The notes: generated by a model not told the origin, from the sequence alone. 64,000 nt of DNA from Sulfitobacter sp. F26204 (GCF_026410305.1 NZ_JAPMLQ010000002.1:124001-188000); one strand, 5' to 3'; shown: positions 39,117 to 49,880, counted from the stretch's first letter. Numbers and translations: made by a program.

Positions 39117-39797
39117 ATGACAAAGCCACGTGAAACCGACCTCTATCCGCCGATAAAAGCCTTTCTCGAAGATCAGGGGTATGTGGTCAAATCCGAGGTC
39201 GGCGCAGCGGATGTTGTCGCCGTGCGGGCAGAAGAACCGCCCGTGGTGGTAGAGTTGAAATTGGGGTTCTCGCTTGCCTTGTTTCATCAATGTGTGGCGC
39301 GGTTGAAGGTGACGGATGATGTCTATCTTGCTGTGGCGCGCAGTCCGGGCAGACGGTTTGCCAAATCGCTGAAAGAAAACACCGCTCTGGCGCGGCGGTT
39401 GGGATTGGGCGTCATCACCGTGCGGCTGAAAGATGCCTTGGTCGAGGTACATTGTGACCCGGGGCCCTATGCGCCACGTAAATCTGTAAAACGGCAAAAC
39501 AATTTGCTGCGGGAATTCGCCCGCAGGCAGGGGGATCCGAACGACGGGGGACAGACGCGGGCAGGATTGGTAACGGCCTATCGTCAGGATGCGTTGAAGC
39601 TTGCGGTTTATTTGTTTGAGGCCGGCGCCAGCAAAGGCGCGGACGTGGCAAGTGAAACCGGGATCGCCCTTGCAACACGTGTGATGCGGGACAATTATTA
39701 CGGCTGGTTTGAAAAGATCGACAAGGGCGTTTACGGGCTGAGCCCTGCAGGGGCTGACGCGGTGAATACAACGCCGCGGGTCTTGGGCACGGATTGA
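39117..39797 (+). CDS. DUF2161 protein, putative PD-(D/E)XK-fold phosphodiesterase
   Basis: A 226-residue soluble protein. The N-terminal segment has a nuclease-like layout: ETDLYPPIKAFLEDQGY, then ADVVAVRAEEPPVVVELKLGF, in which Asp and the E-x-K motif match a PD-(D/E)XK active site. A helical C-terminal region with a winged-helix look (GWFEKIDKGVYGLSPAG) follows. DUF2161 has been proposed as a phosphodiesterase but has no known target. Start at the ATG at 39117 (MTKPRETDLY), 53 bp from the divergent YjbR gene. Confidence 0.8.
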   Translation: MTKPRETDLYPPIKAFLEDQGYVVKSEVGAADVVAVRAEEPPVVVELKLGFSLALFHQCVARLKVTDDVYLAVARSPGRRFAKSLKENTALARRLGLGVITVRLKDALVEVHCDPGPYAPRKSVKRQNNLLREFARRQGDPNDGGQTRAGLVTAYRQDALKLAVYLFEAGASKGADVASETGIALATRVMRDNYYGWFEKIDKGVYGLSPAGADAVNTTPRVLGTD

Positions 39798-40004
39798 GCA
39801 GGGCGGATAGCCGGACATCTTTTCAGTACCGATCATAACCGGCCCAAAATCGATTCGTCTCCTCTTTTACCCTTGATAATTCTACAACTTGGCGGCCGTG
39901 ATCTTTTAATGGAGACGCGAAGGTGACCCTAAGCGTCAAAATCATCATAAAACGTTTGGATTTTTAGTGACAAAAAGAGCGCATATTTTTTCACATACGA
40001 TTGG

Positions 40005-40033
40005 TTGACAGCACGTCGCCGCATGCCTAGCTA
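40005..40033 (+). promoter_or_regulatory. Predicted groESL promoter (housekeeping sigma type)
   Basis: TTGACA at 40005-40010 (perfect -35), 17-bp spacer, TAGCTA at 40028-40033 as -10. The CIRCE operator begins eight bases after the -10, so HrcA would block initiation. Confidence 0.7.
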
Positions 40034-40040
40034 TGCGTCG

Positions 40041-40067
40041 TTATCACTCGACATGATTGAGTGCTAA
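40041..40067 (+). promoter_or_regulatory. CIRCE operator (HrcA binding site)
   Basis: TTATCACTC-N9-GAGTGCTAA, the CIRCE inverted repeat with one mismatch (T for G in the left arm). It lies between the promoter and groES, as in other HrcA-controlled groESL operons. The hrcA gene is not in the window. Confidence 0.93.
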
Positions 40068-40133
40068 CGCCTGATCGGCCCAGGAACGGGCGACAGGCTG
40101 GGAGAAACCTTTGAGCCTTAAGGAGCTACAAAG

Positions 40134-40421
40134 ATGGCATTGAAACCGCTTCACGACCGCGTGCTGGTAAAGCGCACAGAAAGCGAAGAGAAAACAGCCG
40201 GCGGATTGATTATTCCTGATTCAGCCAAAGAAAAGCCTTCCGAGGGCGAAGTTGTATCTGTGGGCGAAGGCGCTCGCAAAGACAGCGGCGAGTTGATCGC
40301 ACCAGCAGTGAAAGCTGGCGACAAGATTCTGTTCGGCAAATGGTCCGGCACAGAAGTCACCGTAGACGGTGAAGAAATGCTGATGATGAAAGAGAGCGAC
40401 ATCATGGGGATCATCACCTGA
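40134..40421 (+). CDS. groS: Co-chaperonin GroES
   Basis: Ten-kDa lid of the GroEL chaperonin. The 95-residue protein begins [14 protein letters not shown], has the mobile loop around [20 protein letters not shown] and ends [18 protein letters not shown] precedes the start by several bases. It forms a two-gene operon with groL (71 bp gap) under a CIRCE-controlled promoter. Confidence 0.98.
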   Translation: MALKPLHDRVLVKRTESEEKTAGGLIIPDSAKEKPSEGEVVSVGEGARKDSGELIAPAVKAGDKILFGKWSGTEVTVDGEEMLMMKESDIMGIIT

Positions 40422-40474
40422 GATCAGGGGATGGCGGGGTAGGCCCCGCCCTGTGGTTCGACGCTTAATTCTGA

Positions 40475-42142
<1,668 letters not shown>

Positions 42143-42182
42143 GGTTCGCCCTATATCTATCCTGCCAGTCGGCAAGATACGC

Positions 42183-42213
42183 AAAAGGCCCGTTCGCGGG
42201 CCTTTTGTTGTTT
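42183..42213 (+). terminator. Terminator of groESL
   Basis: Ten-pair stem AAAAGGCCCG / CGGGCCTTTT with TTCG loop, then TTTTGTTGTTTT-like U-rich tail. Begins 41 bp after the groL stop. Confidence 0.9.
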
Positions 42214-42313
42214 TGGGCCTGCGCATCCATCAGGCAGGCTACGGGAACGGATGTTAACACTCCATCAAGGGGCGGAGTGCTAGGCTGTCACAACCTGAGC
42301 GTGGTGAGAGTGA

Positions 42314-43048
42314 ATGAAAACCGAAGCTGTCCAATCCCTTCCTGTCCCTGAAAAACAATCCGGTTCATCGCAGGACATTGAGGATTTTATTTATCTGATA
42401 AGTCATGATGTGCGGGCGTCGGTCCGTGCGTTGTTGGAGTTGCCTCATTGGATTGCCGAGGATCTGGAAGAATCGGGAGTGCCGATTGACGCGTCGGTCG
42501 CCGCCTCGATCGAGTTGATGAACCGTCACACTGGTCGCTTGGACCGCATGCTGGTCGACTTGCTGACTTTCTCGCGGATCGGTCGCATGCAGGAAGTGCG
42601 TGAAGTTGATCTGTCCAATGTGCTGGATCAGGTGCTGGAAGAGATACAGGTTTTGCCGGGGTTTACCGTGATCCGCAATCTGGACTGCGCTACAGTTGTT
42701 ATTGGAGAGCGGGATGTGCTGACGCTGTTTAGTGCATTGATTCGCAACACCATGAAACATCACGATAAAAAGTCGGGACAGATTGTCGTATGCAGCGCAA
42801 TCGAAGGGGAGGAGGTTGTGCTTTCGGTGGCGGATGATGGTCCGGGCATTGCGCCGGAATATCGTGAAAATGTTTTTGGCGCGATGCGGACCCTGCGTCC
42901 GCGCGACGAGGTGGAGGGCAGTGGTATGGGCCTCGCCAATGTACGAAAGATCGCCACATTATATGGCGGGTCGGTTCGCATCAAGGATTCACCCTATGGA
43001 CGCGGAAGCCTTGTTGAGGTGCGGTTGCGTCAGGAACCTGTTTCGTGA
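42314..43048 (+). CDS. Soluble sensor histidine kinase without a sensor domain
   Basis: A 244-residue cytoplasmic histidine kinase. The phosphoacceptor helix is DFIYLISHDVRASVRAL with His31; the ATPase domain has an N-box (ALIRNTMKHHD), the G1 box DDGPGIAP and G2 box GSGMGLANV. No PAS, GAF or membrane segment precedes the catalytic core, only about 20 residues, so the signal must come through a partner. It is 105 bp upstream of a response regulator gene and follows groL, although a terminator lies between. Confidence 0.88.
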   Translation: MKTEAVQSLPVPEKQSGSSQDIEDFIYLISHDVRASVRALLELPHWIAEDLEESGVPIDASVAASIELMNRHTGRLDRMLVDLLTFSRIGRMQEVREVDLSNVLDQVLEEIQVLPGFTVIRNLDCATVVIGERDVLTLFSALIRNTMKHHDKKSGQIVVCSAIEGEEVVLSVADDGPGIAPEYRENVFGAMRTLRPRDEVEGSGMGLANVRKIATLYGGSVRIKDSPYGRGSLVEVRLRQEPVS

Positions 43049-43153
43049 CCGTTCGATTTGTAGACAATCAGATTTGAAGAATGTGCGGCGTTAAGGTTCT
43101 GTCAGGCTTTATCCGCAATTCTTTCCCCGAGTGAAAAATTCCAGGATCCTGCC

Positions 43154-43819
43154 ATGTTGAGTTCTGAAGAAACCATGTCGTCTGTGCCCGGTGCCTTCCA
43201 GACACCGAGAGGTATGCGTGCCCTGTTACTGGATGACAGCAATTTCGACCGGGCGCGCATTCGCCGGATGAGCGACAAAACAGACCTTGCGATCAAGCTG
43301 GACGAGGTGGAAAGCATTGAAGCGCTGGACGCGGCAGTGGCCAGAGAAAATTATGACCTGATCCTGATTGATTACCGCCTGCCTGTTGGCGACGGTATGG
43401 AAGCACTGGATCATGTTTTGAAAAACGAGCTGAACAAAGATGCAGGCAAGATCATGATCACAGGTGACGGTGCGCGCCAGACGGCGATTCAGGCAATGCG
43501 CAGCGGCTATCATGATTTTTTGACCAAAGAGGAGATGAATGCCGAAGATTTGCGTAGTGCGATGATCAATGCTGTTACCCTTGCACGCCGGCAGCAGTTT
43601 TTGACCAGACAAGCGGTACAGCAGCGCGAAGCCATACAACAAGGCCTGATTGCGGCTTTGCAAGACAGCGACGTGCAGAATAGCGTGATTTCCCTGGTGC
43701 GTCGTAATCTGAATCTGGATGGATTCCGCTTGAGCGAAATGATGGGCCGGTTTGATGCGGCCGAGGCGGAAAAATTATTGGCTGTCTTGCATGATGAAGA
43801 CGACTTTATCTTTCATTGA
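43154..43819 (+). CDS. Response regulator with REC domain and helical C-terminus
   Basis: A 221-residue protein. The receiver domain (about residues 20-145) has DDSN, phosphoacceptor Asp73 in LILIDYRLP, Thr in MITGDG and Lys in FLTKEEM. The C-terminal 75 residues are helical (QQREAIQQGLIAALQDSD...) with no DNA-binding motif I can identify, so it may act by protein contact. The gene follows the soluble histidine kinase and is presumably its partner. Its last bases overlap a long upstream extension of the next frame, but the next gene starts further on. Confidence 0.85.
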   Translation: MLSSEETMSSVPGAFQTPRGMRALLLDDSNFDRARIRRMSDKTDLAIKLDEVESIEALDAAVARENYDLILIDYRLPVGDGMEALDHVLKNELNKDAGKIMITGDGARQTAIQAMRSGYHDFLTKEEMNAEDLRSAMINAVTLARRQQFLTRQAVQQREAIQQGLIAALQDSDVQNSVISLVRRNLNLDGFRLSEMMGRFDAAEAEKLLAVLHDEDDFIFH

Positions 43820-43896
43820 CCCATCTTGGGTTGGGCTGTTTGACTAGGCTGCCCCCTTTCGCTTGGCGCGGTGGATATGAACAGCTATGCCTATGT

Positions 43897-44745
43897 ATGC
43901 GCCTCGTTTTTGGAATCCTCTTTACCATGATTGCCTTTGCGGCAAATTCGATCCTGACACGAATGGCGATAGAGGGTGGATTTATTGACCCTTCGGGTTT
44001 TGCTGTTGTGCGTGTGGTATCAGGCGCGCTGGTCCTTGGTATGGTTGTTTCCCTGCGCGGTGGCGGTCTTCCGCTGTTGCGTCGTGACCGGATTTCGGGA
44101 GCTTTGAGCCTTGCTGCCTATTTGGTGGGATTTTCACTTGCTTATCTCACGCTCGATGCGGGGTTGGGGGCCCTCATTCTTTTTGGTGTTGTACAGATTA
44201 CCATGTTCGCAGATGGCGCGTTGCGTGGGACAGCCCCGACGCAACGACAATTGGCGGGGGGGGCGGTTGCCTTTTGCGGACTGCTGATCGCGCTTTGGCC
44301 CGGGCCTGGCGGGGCCGCAGATCCGGTCGGCGCAATCTTGATGATTATTGCCGGACTAGGCTGGGCCGCATATAGCATTCTAGGTCGAAGCGCCAAAGAT
44401 CCGCTGGCATCAACCGGTGCAAATTTCCTGCTTTGTGTGCCCATCCTTCTGATTTTGCTTGCAGGGACCGGGCCGACCTTCAGCGCGACAGGGCTGGCGT
44501 TGGGAATCATCTGCGGGGGGCTGACTTCCGGGCTTGGCTATGCACTTTGGTATGCGGTGCTGCCAAAACTCGAAAGTGCCACGGCGGCCACTGTACAGCT
44601 CAGCGTGCCAGTGATTGCAATCCTTGCGGGGGCCGCATTATTGGGTGAAACCATTGGGGCGGTTGTCATTGTCGCGACATTTCTGGTGGTCGGGGGCATT
44701 GGCTTTGCCGTTACCGGACAAGCGGTTCGAGGGGATCGTAGCTGA
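43897..44745 (+). CDS. DMT-superfamily transporter (EamA)
   Basis: A 282-residue membrane protein with about ten hydrophobic segments in two EamA repeats: ILFTMIAFAANSILTRMAI at the start and the second repeat beginning near GAILMIIAGLGWAAYSILGR. Drug/metabolite exporter; the substrate is unknown. Start at MRLVFGILF (ATG 43897) since the upstream in-frame residues are not membrane-like. Its 3' end overlaps the convergent Nudix gene by 35 bp. Confidence 0.82.
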   Translation: MRLVFGILFTMIAFAANSILTRMAIEGGFIDPSGFAVVRVVSGALVLGMVVSLRGGGLPLLRRDRISGALSLAAYLVGFSLAYLTLDAGLGALILFGVVQITMFADGALRGTAPTQRQLAGGAVAFCGLLIALWPGPGGAADPVGAILMIIAGLGWAAYSILGRSAKDPLASTGANFLLCVPILLILLAGTGPTFSATGLALGIICGGLTSGLGYALWYAVLPKLESATAATVQLSVPVIAILAGAALLGETIGAVVIVATFLVVGGIGFAVTGQAVRGDRS

Positions 44746-45163
44746 GACCAGGATCGCCAAAGGCAACCTGAAGCAGACTGTCGGGTTTGTAGCGCCGCGT
44801 TGCCAGCTCGGCTTGTGTCAGCCAATGCCATTCGTTCACGATTCTTTCGACATCCCGCCAATTGGGGTCAATGCTGGCGGTACCCTTCAAGGTGCAACGA
44901 AAGTAGACATCCACTTGATGAAACCTGCTGGCGGGGTCGTGAAATTCGTTTACCAAACAAGGGTCTCCCACAGTAACATGCAGTCCGGTTTCTTCAAAAA
45001 CCTCACGGCACAGGTTGTCGGGCAGGGATGAACCCGGTTCAACCCCTCCTCCGGGTGCACAAAGCAGGTCACTCTGCCCATTGGGGTAGGCATTTACCAT
45101 CAGCAAGCGCGCCTCATGCAAGATGAGGCCACGAACAGCCAATCGAGGAGAATTTGGGCGCAT
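44711..45163 (-). CDS. Nudix hydrolase
   Basis: A 150-residue pyrophosphohydrolase with the Nudix box GGGVEPGSS...CREVFEETGL (G-x5-E-x7-REUxEExGU) around residues 38-60. Probably degrades a nucleoside-diphosphate derivative; the substrate is not evident. The start MRPNSPRLAVRGLIL begins directly with the first strand. Convergent overlap of 35 bp with the DMT transporter gene; divergent from the lipase-like gene. Confidence 0.85.
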   Translation of the reverse strand: MRPNSPRLAVRGLILHEARLLMVNAYPNGQSDLLCAPGGGVEPGSSLPDNLCREVFEETGLHVTVGDPCLVNEFHDPASRFHQVDVYFRCTLKGTASIDPNWRDVERIVNEWHWLTQAELATRRYKPDSLLQVAFGDPGLSYDPLEPLVR

Positions 45164-45233
45164 CCCGGCCCTTTCTGCAAAAGATGTACGACTGGCATTT
45201 CCCAGCGGATGAATTCAGTTTATCTGATCGGCT

Positions 45234-46025
45234 ATGACCCGCCAATTGTTTCTCCTTTTTGCCGTTATTGGCCTGAGTGCTTGCCAGAACAGTTCTGCAC
45301 AGGCGCGATGTGTCGTTTTGTTACACGGGTTGGCACGCACTGAGTCCTCTTTTGCGCTGATGGAAGCTGCGCTTGAAACCGAAGGCTACCGGATCGTGAG
45401 ACCCGGTTACCCTTCAACCGAAGCACCGATCGAGGTGCTCACCCGACAGACGGTACCGGATGCTGTCGCCGCCTGTGGCACACCGAAGGTAGATTTCGTG
45501 ACCCATTCCATGGGCGGAATCTTGGTGCGGCAATGGGTGGCCCAAGAAGGCAACGCACGCGTTGGACGGGTTGTAATGTTGGGACCACCAAATCAGGGCA
45601 GTGAAGTGGTGGATGAACTGGGCGATATTGCTGCATTCGACTGGATCAATGGTCCGGCAGGTCGGCAGATGGGCACGGGACCAGAGTCTTTGCCGAGAAA
45701 ACTTCCGCCTGTAACCTTTGACCTTGGGGTGATCGCCGGATCGCAATCCCTGAATCCCTATTTTTCGACCTTGTTGCCCGGCCCTGATGACGGCAAGGTT
45801 TCCGTCGCTTCAACTCGCGTCGCTGGCATGAAAGATCACATCGTATTGCCTGTGACCCATACCTTCATGATGAACAGCCCCAGGGTGATTGCGCAAACGA
45901 TGGAGTTTATGCGCACCGGAGCATTTGACCAGAGCATCACCTGGTTCGAAGGGGTATTGGAAGCGGTGGGTTGCTCTGAAGGGGAGTGCATTACCGGCTC
46001 GGAGGAGGGGAATGCCAAACCTTGA
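45234..46025 (+). CDS. Lipase-like alpha/beta hydrolase, predicted lipoprotein
   Basis: A 263-residue exported alpha/beta hydrolase. The N-terminus [19 protein letters not shown] contains a lipobox (LSAC), so it is probably an envelope lipoprotein with Cys17 lipidated. Catalytic features are [10 protein letters not shown] (oxyanion), the nucleophile THSMGG and a late His in LPVTHTFMM. Relatives are triacylglycerol lipases or PGAP1-like esterases. The next gene, a PhnM-like protein, starts 14 bp inside its 3' end, so the two are translationally linked. Confidence 0.82.
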   Translation: MTRQLFLLFAVIGLSACQNSSAQARCVVLLHGLARTESSFALMEAALETEGYRIVRPGYPSTEAPIEVLTRQTVPDAVAACGTPKVDFVTHSMGGILVRQWVAQEGNARVGRVVMLGPPNQGSEVVDELGDIAAFDWINGPAGRQMGTGPESLPRKLPPVTFDLGVIAGSQSLNPYFSTLLPGPDDGKVSVASTRVAGMKDHIVLPVTHTFMMNSPRVIAQTMEFMRTGAFDQSITWFEGVLEAVGCSEGECITGSEEGNAKP

Positions 46026-47154
46026 TTTGACGGGAGCGCGTGTTCTGTATCCCGACGGCCTTAGCCAGACGCCCTTGTCTTTTGCGGAAGGGCTGATTGT
46101 TGATGCGCCGGTAGGACGTGCGGTTGATCTGACGGGTTATCTTGTGTTGCCGGGGATTGTTGATCTGCATGGCGACGGGTTTGAACGTCATCTTGCACAG
46201 CGGCGCGGCGCGATGAAACAGCTCGACGCGGGCTTGATCGCCTGTGAGGCCGAGCTTGCGGCAAACGGGATTACCACGGCTGTTCTTGCGCAGTTTGTCA
46301 GTTGGGAAGGAGGGATGCGTGGGCTGGAGTTTGCCGAGCGTGTCTTTGCTACCATTCGCGATGCAAAACAGGCATTGGTGACGGATTTGCAGGCCCAGCT
46401 CAGGTTCGAGACCCATCTGCTTGAGTTGTACGACGATCTTCCGCAAAGGCTGACTGACTGGGGCATCAGCTATATGGTGTTCAATGACCACCTTCCACAT
46501 GACCGGTTGGACGCGGGAAAGTTGCCGCGCCGGTTGAATGGTCAGGCGCTCAAGGCGCGGCGCAGCCCGGAAAAACACCATGCCTACATGAAGGAGTTAC
46601 ACGGTCTGAGCGCGGAAGTCCCTGCTGCGCTGGACATGCTTTGCCCGCGTTTGGCGACTGCAGGTGTTCGTATGGGAAGCCATGATGATGCAACGGCCGA
46701 AGACCGCGCGATCTGGCGCGCGCGCGGGGTGCAGGTGGCCGAATTTCCTGAAACCTTGGAAGCGGCAGAGGCAGCGCATGCTGCGGGTGATCCCGTGCTG
46801 ATGGGGGCACCCAATGTGGTGCGGGGCGGATCGCACAATGGCAACCTGTCGGCGGTTGATCTTCTGGTCATGGGGTATTGTGATGCATTGGCATCAGATT
46901 ATCATTACCCCTCGCCCCGGCGGGCGGCGTTAATGCTGGCGGATGCAGGTATATTCGATCTTGCTGGTGCATGGGCGCTGATTTCGTCGGGGCCTGCAGC
47001 GGTTTTGGGATTGTCGGACCGGGGCAGCCTGACCACGGGCAAACGCGCGGATTTTGTCGTTCTTGATGCGCTGACGCGGCGCGTTGCCGCGACCTTTGCC
47101 CAGGGCCGGGTATCCTATATGAACGGTGCCATCGCGGAGCGATTTATCGCATGA
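46012..47154 (+). CDS. PhnM-like amidohydrolase (alpha-D-ribose 1-methylphosphonate 5-triphosphate diphosphatase family)
   Basis: A 380-residue amidohydrolase-fold protein. Strong PhnM features are the [10 protein letters not shown] metal motif (DLHTDxLE in PhnM), [23 protein letters not shown] and [18 protein letters not shown] and [10 protein letters not shown]. PhnM removes pyrophosphate from the triphosphorylated intermediate in the C-P lyase route. None of the other phn genes (phnGHIJKL) is here, so this is an orphan copy whose real substrate may differ. The ATG lies within the end of the lipase gene with a strong GGAGGAGGGG site. Confidence 0.85.
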   Translation: MPNLDLTGARVLYPDGLSQTPLSFAEGLIVDAPVGRAVDLTGYLVLPGIVDLHGDGFERHLAQRRGAMKQLDAGLIACEAELAANGITTAVLAQFVSWEGGMRGLEFAERVFATIRDAKQALVTDLQAQLRFETHLLELYDDLPQRLTDWGISYMVFNDHLPHDRLDAGKLPRRLNGQALKARRSPEKHHAYMKELHGLSAEVPAALDMLCPRLATAGVRMGSHDDATAEDRAIWRARGVQVAEFPETLEAAEAAHAAGDPVLMGAPNVVRGGSHNGNLSAVDLLVMGYCDALASDYHYPSPRRAALMLADAGIFDLAGAWALISSGPAAVLGLSDRGSLTTGKRADFVVLDALTRRVAATFAQGRVSYMNGAIAERFIA

Positions 47155-48211
47155 TGCGGTTCACATGGCCCATTTTGCGACCTGCCTTGGTTTCAGCCTT
47201 GCCGTAGAGATGCAGGGCGGTGTCCTTTTCACGGGCAAGTGCCGGAATGCGGTCCATGTCCGCGCCAATCAGGTTTTCCATCACCACATCTGCGTAGCGT
47301 GATCCATCTCCGAGGGGCCAGCCGGTGATTGCACGAATGTGTTGTTCAAACTGATCCACCGTGCAGCCGTTTTGTGTCCAATGGCCTGAGTTATGCACAC
47401 GCGGGGCGATTTCATTGACGATAAATCCCTGTGGCGTGACAAAGAGTTCCACGCCCATCACGCCGACATAATCCAGTGCGTTCAATATCTTGGCCGCGAT
47501 CAATACGGCATCCGTGCGCTGACTGCTGCTGAGGGCTGCAGGGACGGTCGTGGTGCGCAAGATGCCATCGCGGTGGACATTTTCACCGGGATCAAAACAG
47601 GCGACCTCCCCGGATGGGCTACGTGCACCGATGATGGAAACCTCGTGTGAAAAATCGACAAATCCTTCAAGCACGGCGGGCGCGCCCTTCATATCTGCAA
47701 ATGCAGATTCGGCATTTTCGGGGGCGCTTAATCGTGCCTGTCCCTTGCCGTCATAGCCAAACCGGCGAGTTTTCAGGATGGAAGGGGTTCCAATCTCGGT
47801 CACGGCTTGTGTCATTGCTGCGGCGTCGGGGACATCCGCAAAGGGGGCCACCGTCAGCCCGAGGTTTCGCAGGAACTCCTTTTCTGTAAGGCGATCCTGG
47901 GAGATACGCAGCGCTTCGCGTCCGGGGCGGATCGGGACCAACGATTCGATCAGGTCAAGGGCGGCGGTAGGGACATTTTCGAATTCGAAGGTCACCACTT
48001 CACAAGCGCTGGCAAAAGCGCGCAGGGCATTTGCATCTTCATAAGGGGCCATTGTTACAGCATCTGCAACATGAGCGGCAGGCGGATGGGCACCGGGTTC
48101 GAAAATATGTGTCTTGAACCCCAATCGCGCAGCGGCAACAGACAACATACGGCCCAGTTGGCCGCCGCCTAGAATGCCGATCGTGCTGCCCGGAACAAGT
48201 GGTTCAGTCAT
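47144..48211 (-). CDS. purK: 5-(carboxyamino)imidazole ribonucleotide synthase
   Basis: ATP-dependent carboxylation of AIR to N5-CAIR in purine synthesis, passed to PurE. The 355-residue ATP-grasp protein has [12 protein letters not shown] at the N-terminus, [12 protein letters not shown] (ATP-grasp loop) near residue 145, and [13 protein letters not shown]. Start at [17 protein letters not shown]. The gene overlaps purE by 8 bp at its 5' end and the convergent PhnM-like gene by 11 bp at the 3' end. Confidence 0.96.
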   Translation of the reverse strand: MTEPLVPGSTIGILGGGQLGRMLSVAAARLGFKTHIFEPGAHPPAAHVADAVTMAPYEDANALRAFASACEVVTFEFENVPTAALDLIESLVPIRPGREALRISQDRLTEKEFLRNLGLTVAPFADVPDAAAMTQAVTEIGTPSILKTRRFGYDGKGQARLSAPENAESAFADMKGAPAVLEGFVDFSHEVSIIGARSPSGEVACFDPGENVHRDGILRTTTVPAALSSSQRTDAVLIAAKILNALDYVGVMGVELFVTPQGFIVNEIAPRVHNSGHWTQNGCTVDQFEQHIRAITGWPLGDGSRYADVVMENLIGADMDRIPALAREKDTALHLYGKAETKAGRKMGHVNRIMR

Positions 48212-48692
48212 CTGCCGGCTCCTCGGGAATCGAGGCACTGAGTGCGGCGCGCCACTTGTCGAGCCTGTCAGCAACATTTGCATCCCGCAATGCCAAGATG
48301 GACGCGGCCATCAGGCCTGCATTTGCCGCGCCCGGGGCACCGATGGCCATTGTTGCCACCGGAAAACCCTTTGGCATTTGCAAAATGGAATAAAGGCTAT
48401 CAACCCCTGACAATGCTTTGGTCTGTACCGGCACACCGATCACCGGAATGCGGGTTTTGGACGCCATCATGCCGGGTAAATGTGCCGCACCGCCCGCACC
48501 TGCAATGATCACTTGCAAACCTCGATCCACAGATGTTTTCCCGTATTCCCACAAACGATCCGGCGTGCGATGGGCTGAAACGATGCGTGTCTCGTAGGAA
48601 ATGTTGAGTTCATCAAGGACGTCTGCGGCCTCACGCATCGTGGCCCAATCGGATTGCGAGCCCATGATGATGCCTACGGGAGGTGTGGTCAT
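48204..48692 (-). CDS. purE: N5-carboxyaminoimidazole ribonucleotide mutase
   Basis: Converts N5-CAIR to CAIR, working directly after PurK. The 162-residue protein has the PurE signature [13 protein letters not shown] at the N-terminus, [12 protein letters not shown] near residue 40 and [15 protein letters not shown] around 65. Start at [10 protein letters not shown] (ATG 48692). purE and purK overlap by 8 bp and form an operon; a YdcH gene lies 87 bp upstream, same strand. Confidence 0.97.
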   Translation of the reverse strand: MTTPPVGIIMGSQSDWATMREAADVLDELNISYETRIVSAHRTPDRLWEYGKTSVDRGLQVIIAGAGGAAHLPGMMASKTRIPVIGVPVQTKALSGVDSLYSILQMPKGFPVATMAIGAPGAANAGLMAASILALRDANVADRLDKWRAALSASIPEEPADD

Positions 48693-48779
48693 GTGAAATA
48701 CGCCTTTGATCTGCGGAATTGAGCGGGCACTATAGCCAGACTGCGTCGGGGGGCAATGCAATGCTGTGTTGGATTGACC

Positions 48780-49004
48780 TCAGGCGATGATGTCTGGGGT
48801 GAGCCGGTCTTCGATCATGGAGATCAGGTCTTTTAGCCGCAGTTTGCGTTTTTTCAAACGCTGCAAAGTGAGCTGGTCGGCGGTGGTGCGCTCTGTCAGG
48901 GCGGTAATCGCCTCGTCCAGATCACGGTGCTCGCGGCGAAAAACCTCAAGTTCGACACGCAAAACGTCATCCGTTTTCATCGAAAGATCGGTGGGCGCAT
49001 TCAT
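48780..49004 (-). CDS. YdcH/DUF465 family small protein (second copy)
   Basis: A 74-residue charged helical protein. Two helices are visible: LRVELEVFRREHRDLDEAITAL and LTLQRLKKRKLRLKDLISMIEDRL, the DUF465 arrangement, with a longer N-terminus than the copy at 2145. Function unknown. It is 87 bp upstream of purE, and divergent from the Hsp20 gene with 159 bp between. It may be transcribed together with purEK. Confidence 0.85.
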   Translation of the reverse strand: MNAPTDLSMKTDDVLRVELEVFRREHRDLDEAITALTERTTADQLTLQRLKKRKLRLKDLISMIEDRLTPDIIA

Positions 49005-49163
49005 ATCTTGATGATTCCATTGATATTGAACTTGTAATATAGGTGTTCACCTTGCTTGCGCATAGCCCTTGTGCACGGCGCTGGCTGTGCCCATATTCAT
49101 ATCAACGGTTGCCACGAACGGGGCCGCACATGACTGTCGCTTGAGAATATAAGGACGTGTCGC

Positions 49164-49577
49164 ATGACGAAAATGACGATAGCATCTTATCCCCATATGT
49201 TGGGATTTGAACAGCTGGAGCGGGTGCTGGAACGCAGCGCAAAATCCGGCAATGAAGGATACCCACCCTTCAACATCGAACAAACCTGCGATTTCAGTTA
49301 TCGCATCACACTGGCGGTTGCCGGCTTCGCCGAAGAAGACCTTGCGATCACTGTCGAAGATCGGCAGTTGGTTATCCGGGGGCGACAGGCCGAAGAAACT
49401 CAGGGCCGTATTTTCTTGCACCGCGGCATCGCTGCGCGACAGTTCCAACGTTCATTTGTCCTGGCTGATGGCGTGGAAGTGGGTGAGGCGCAGATGGAAA
49501 ATGGTCTGCTTCATGTGGACCTGACCCGCGCCAAACCGGAAACAGTTGTGCAAACGATCAAGATCAAGAAGGGATAA
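49164..49577 (+). CDS. Small heat-shock protein (Hsp20/alpha-crystallin)
   Basis: A 137-residue chaperone that holds unfolded proteins. The alpha-crystallin domain spans about residues 34-125: YRITLAVAGFAEEDLAITVEDRQLVIRG, RIFLHRGIAARQFQRSF and the ENGLLHVDL motif near the end; it is IbpA-like. The DUF1150 gene follows after four bases, a pairing conserved in alphaproteobacteria by general knowledge. A terminator after DUF1150 closes the unit. No ROSE-like thermosensor was identified in the 159-bp upstream region by eye. Confidence 0.93.
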   Translation: MTKMTIASYPHMLGFEQLERVLERSAKSGNEGYPPFNIEQTCDFSYRITLAVAGFAEEDLAITVEDRQLVIRGRQAEETQGRIFLHRGIAARQFQRSFVLADGVEVGEAQMENGLLHVDLTRAKPETVVQTIKIKKG

Positions 49578-49581
49578 GGCG

Positions 49582-49800
49582 ATGGAAAATACCGAGGCAC
49601 GTTCAACAGACCGCACCGTCTATGTCAAAACAATTGCTGTTATAGATCTGCCACGCGAAGTGCGCGATCAGGCAGCAGGGCTTGAACAGCTATATGCTGT
49701 TCATGATTCCCAGGGACAGCAGCTTGCCCTTGTTGGCGATCGAAAACTGGCGTTCCTTTTGGCGCGCGAACATGATTATGCGCCCGTGATGGTGCATTGA
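49582..49800 (+). CDS. DUF1150 family protein
   Basis: A 72-residue protein of the DUF1150 family: TVYVKTIAVIDLPREVRDQA and LYAVHDSQGQQLALVGDRKLAFLLAREHDY show the family's VDxxxLPxEV and HDxxGxxLAxxxDR pattern. Function is unknown, but it nearly always follows an Hsp20 gene in alphaproteobacteria, suggesting a stress role. Start at the ATG at 49582, four bases after the Hsp20 stop. Confidence 0.88.
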   Translation: MENTEARSTDRTVYVKTIAVIDLPREVRDQAAGLEQLYAVHDSQGQQLALVGDRKLAFLLAREHDYAPVMVH

Positions 49801-49836
49801 TCTGGCGCCTGGCGGACAGTTGACTAAAGTTGGAGT

Positions 49837-49861
49837 GGTCGCACGTGGTGCGACCCTTTTT
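49837..49861 (+). terminator. Terminator of the hsp20-DUF1150 unit
   Basis: GGTCGCAC-GTG-GTGCGACC stem (8 bp) followed by C and TTTTT. It starts 37 bp after the DUF1150 stop and just before the PhzF-like gene. Confidence 0.88.
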
Positions 49862-49880
49862 CATGGCAAGAGATGAGATT

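Larger units (their letters stand above)
39798..40133. other. groESL upstream region
   Basis: 336 bp without a gene. The distal half holds the groESL promoter and CIRCE operator listed separately. The proximal half (39798-39990) is AT-richer and shows no gene, hairpin or repeat that I can support. Confidence 0.7.

Noticed and set aside
40005..40033. sigma-32 type promoter at groESL
   Set aside because: The hexamers fit a housekeeping promoter and CIRCE provides the heat-shock control; no clear sigma-32 pattern was seen.
46012..47154. A C-P lyase (phn) operon
   Set aside because: Only a PhnM-like gene is present; phnGHIJKLN are absent.
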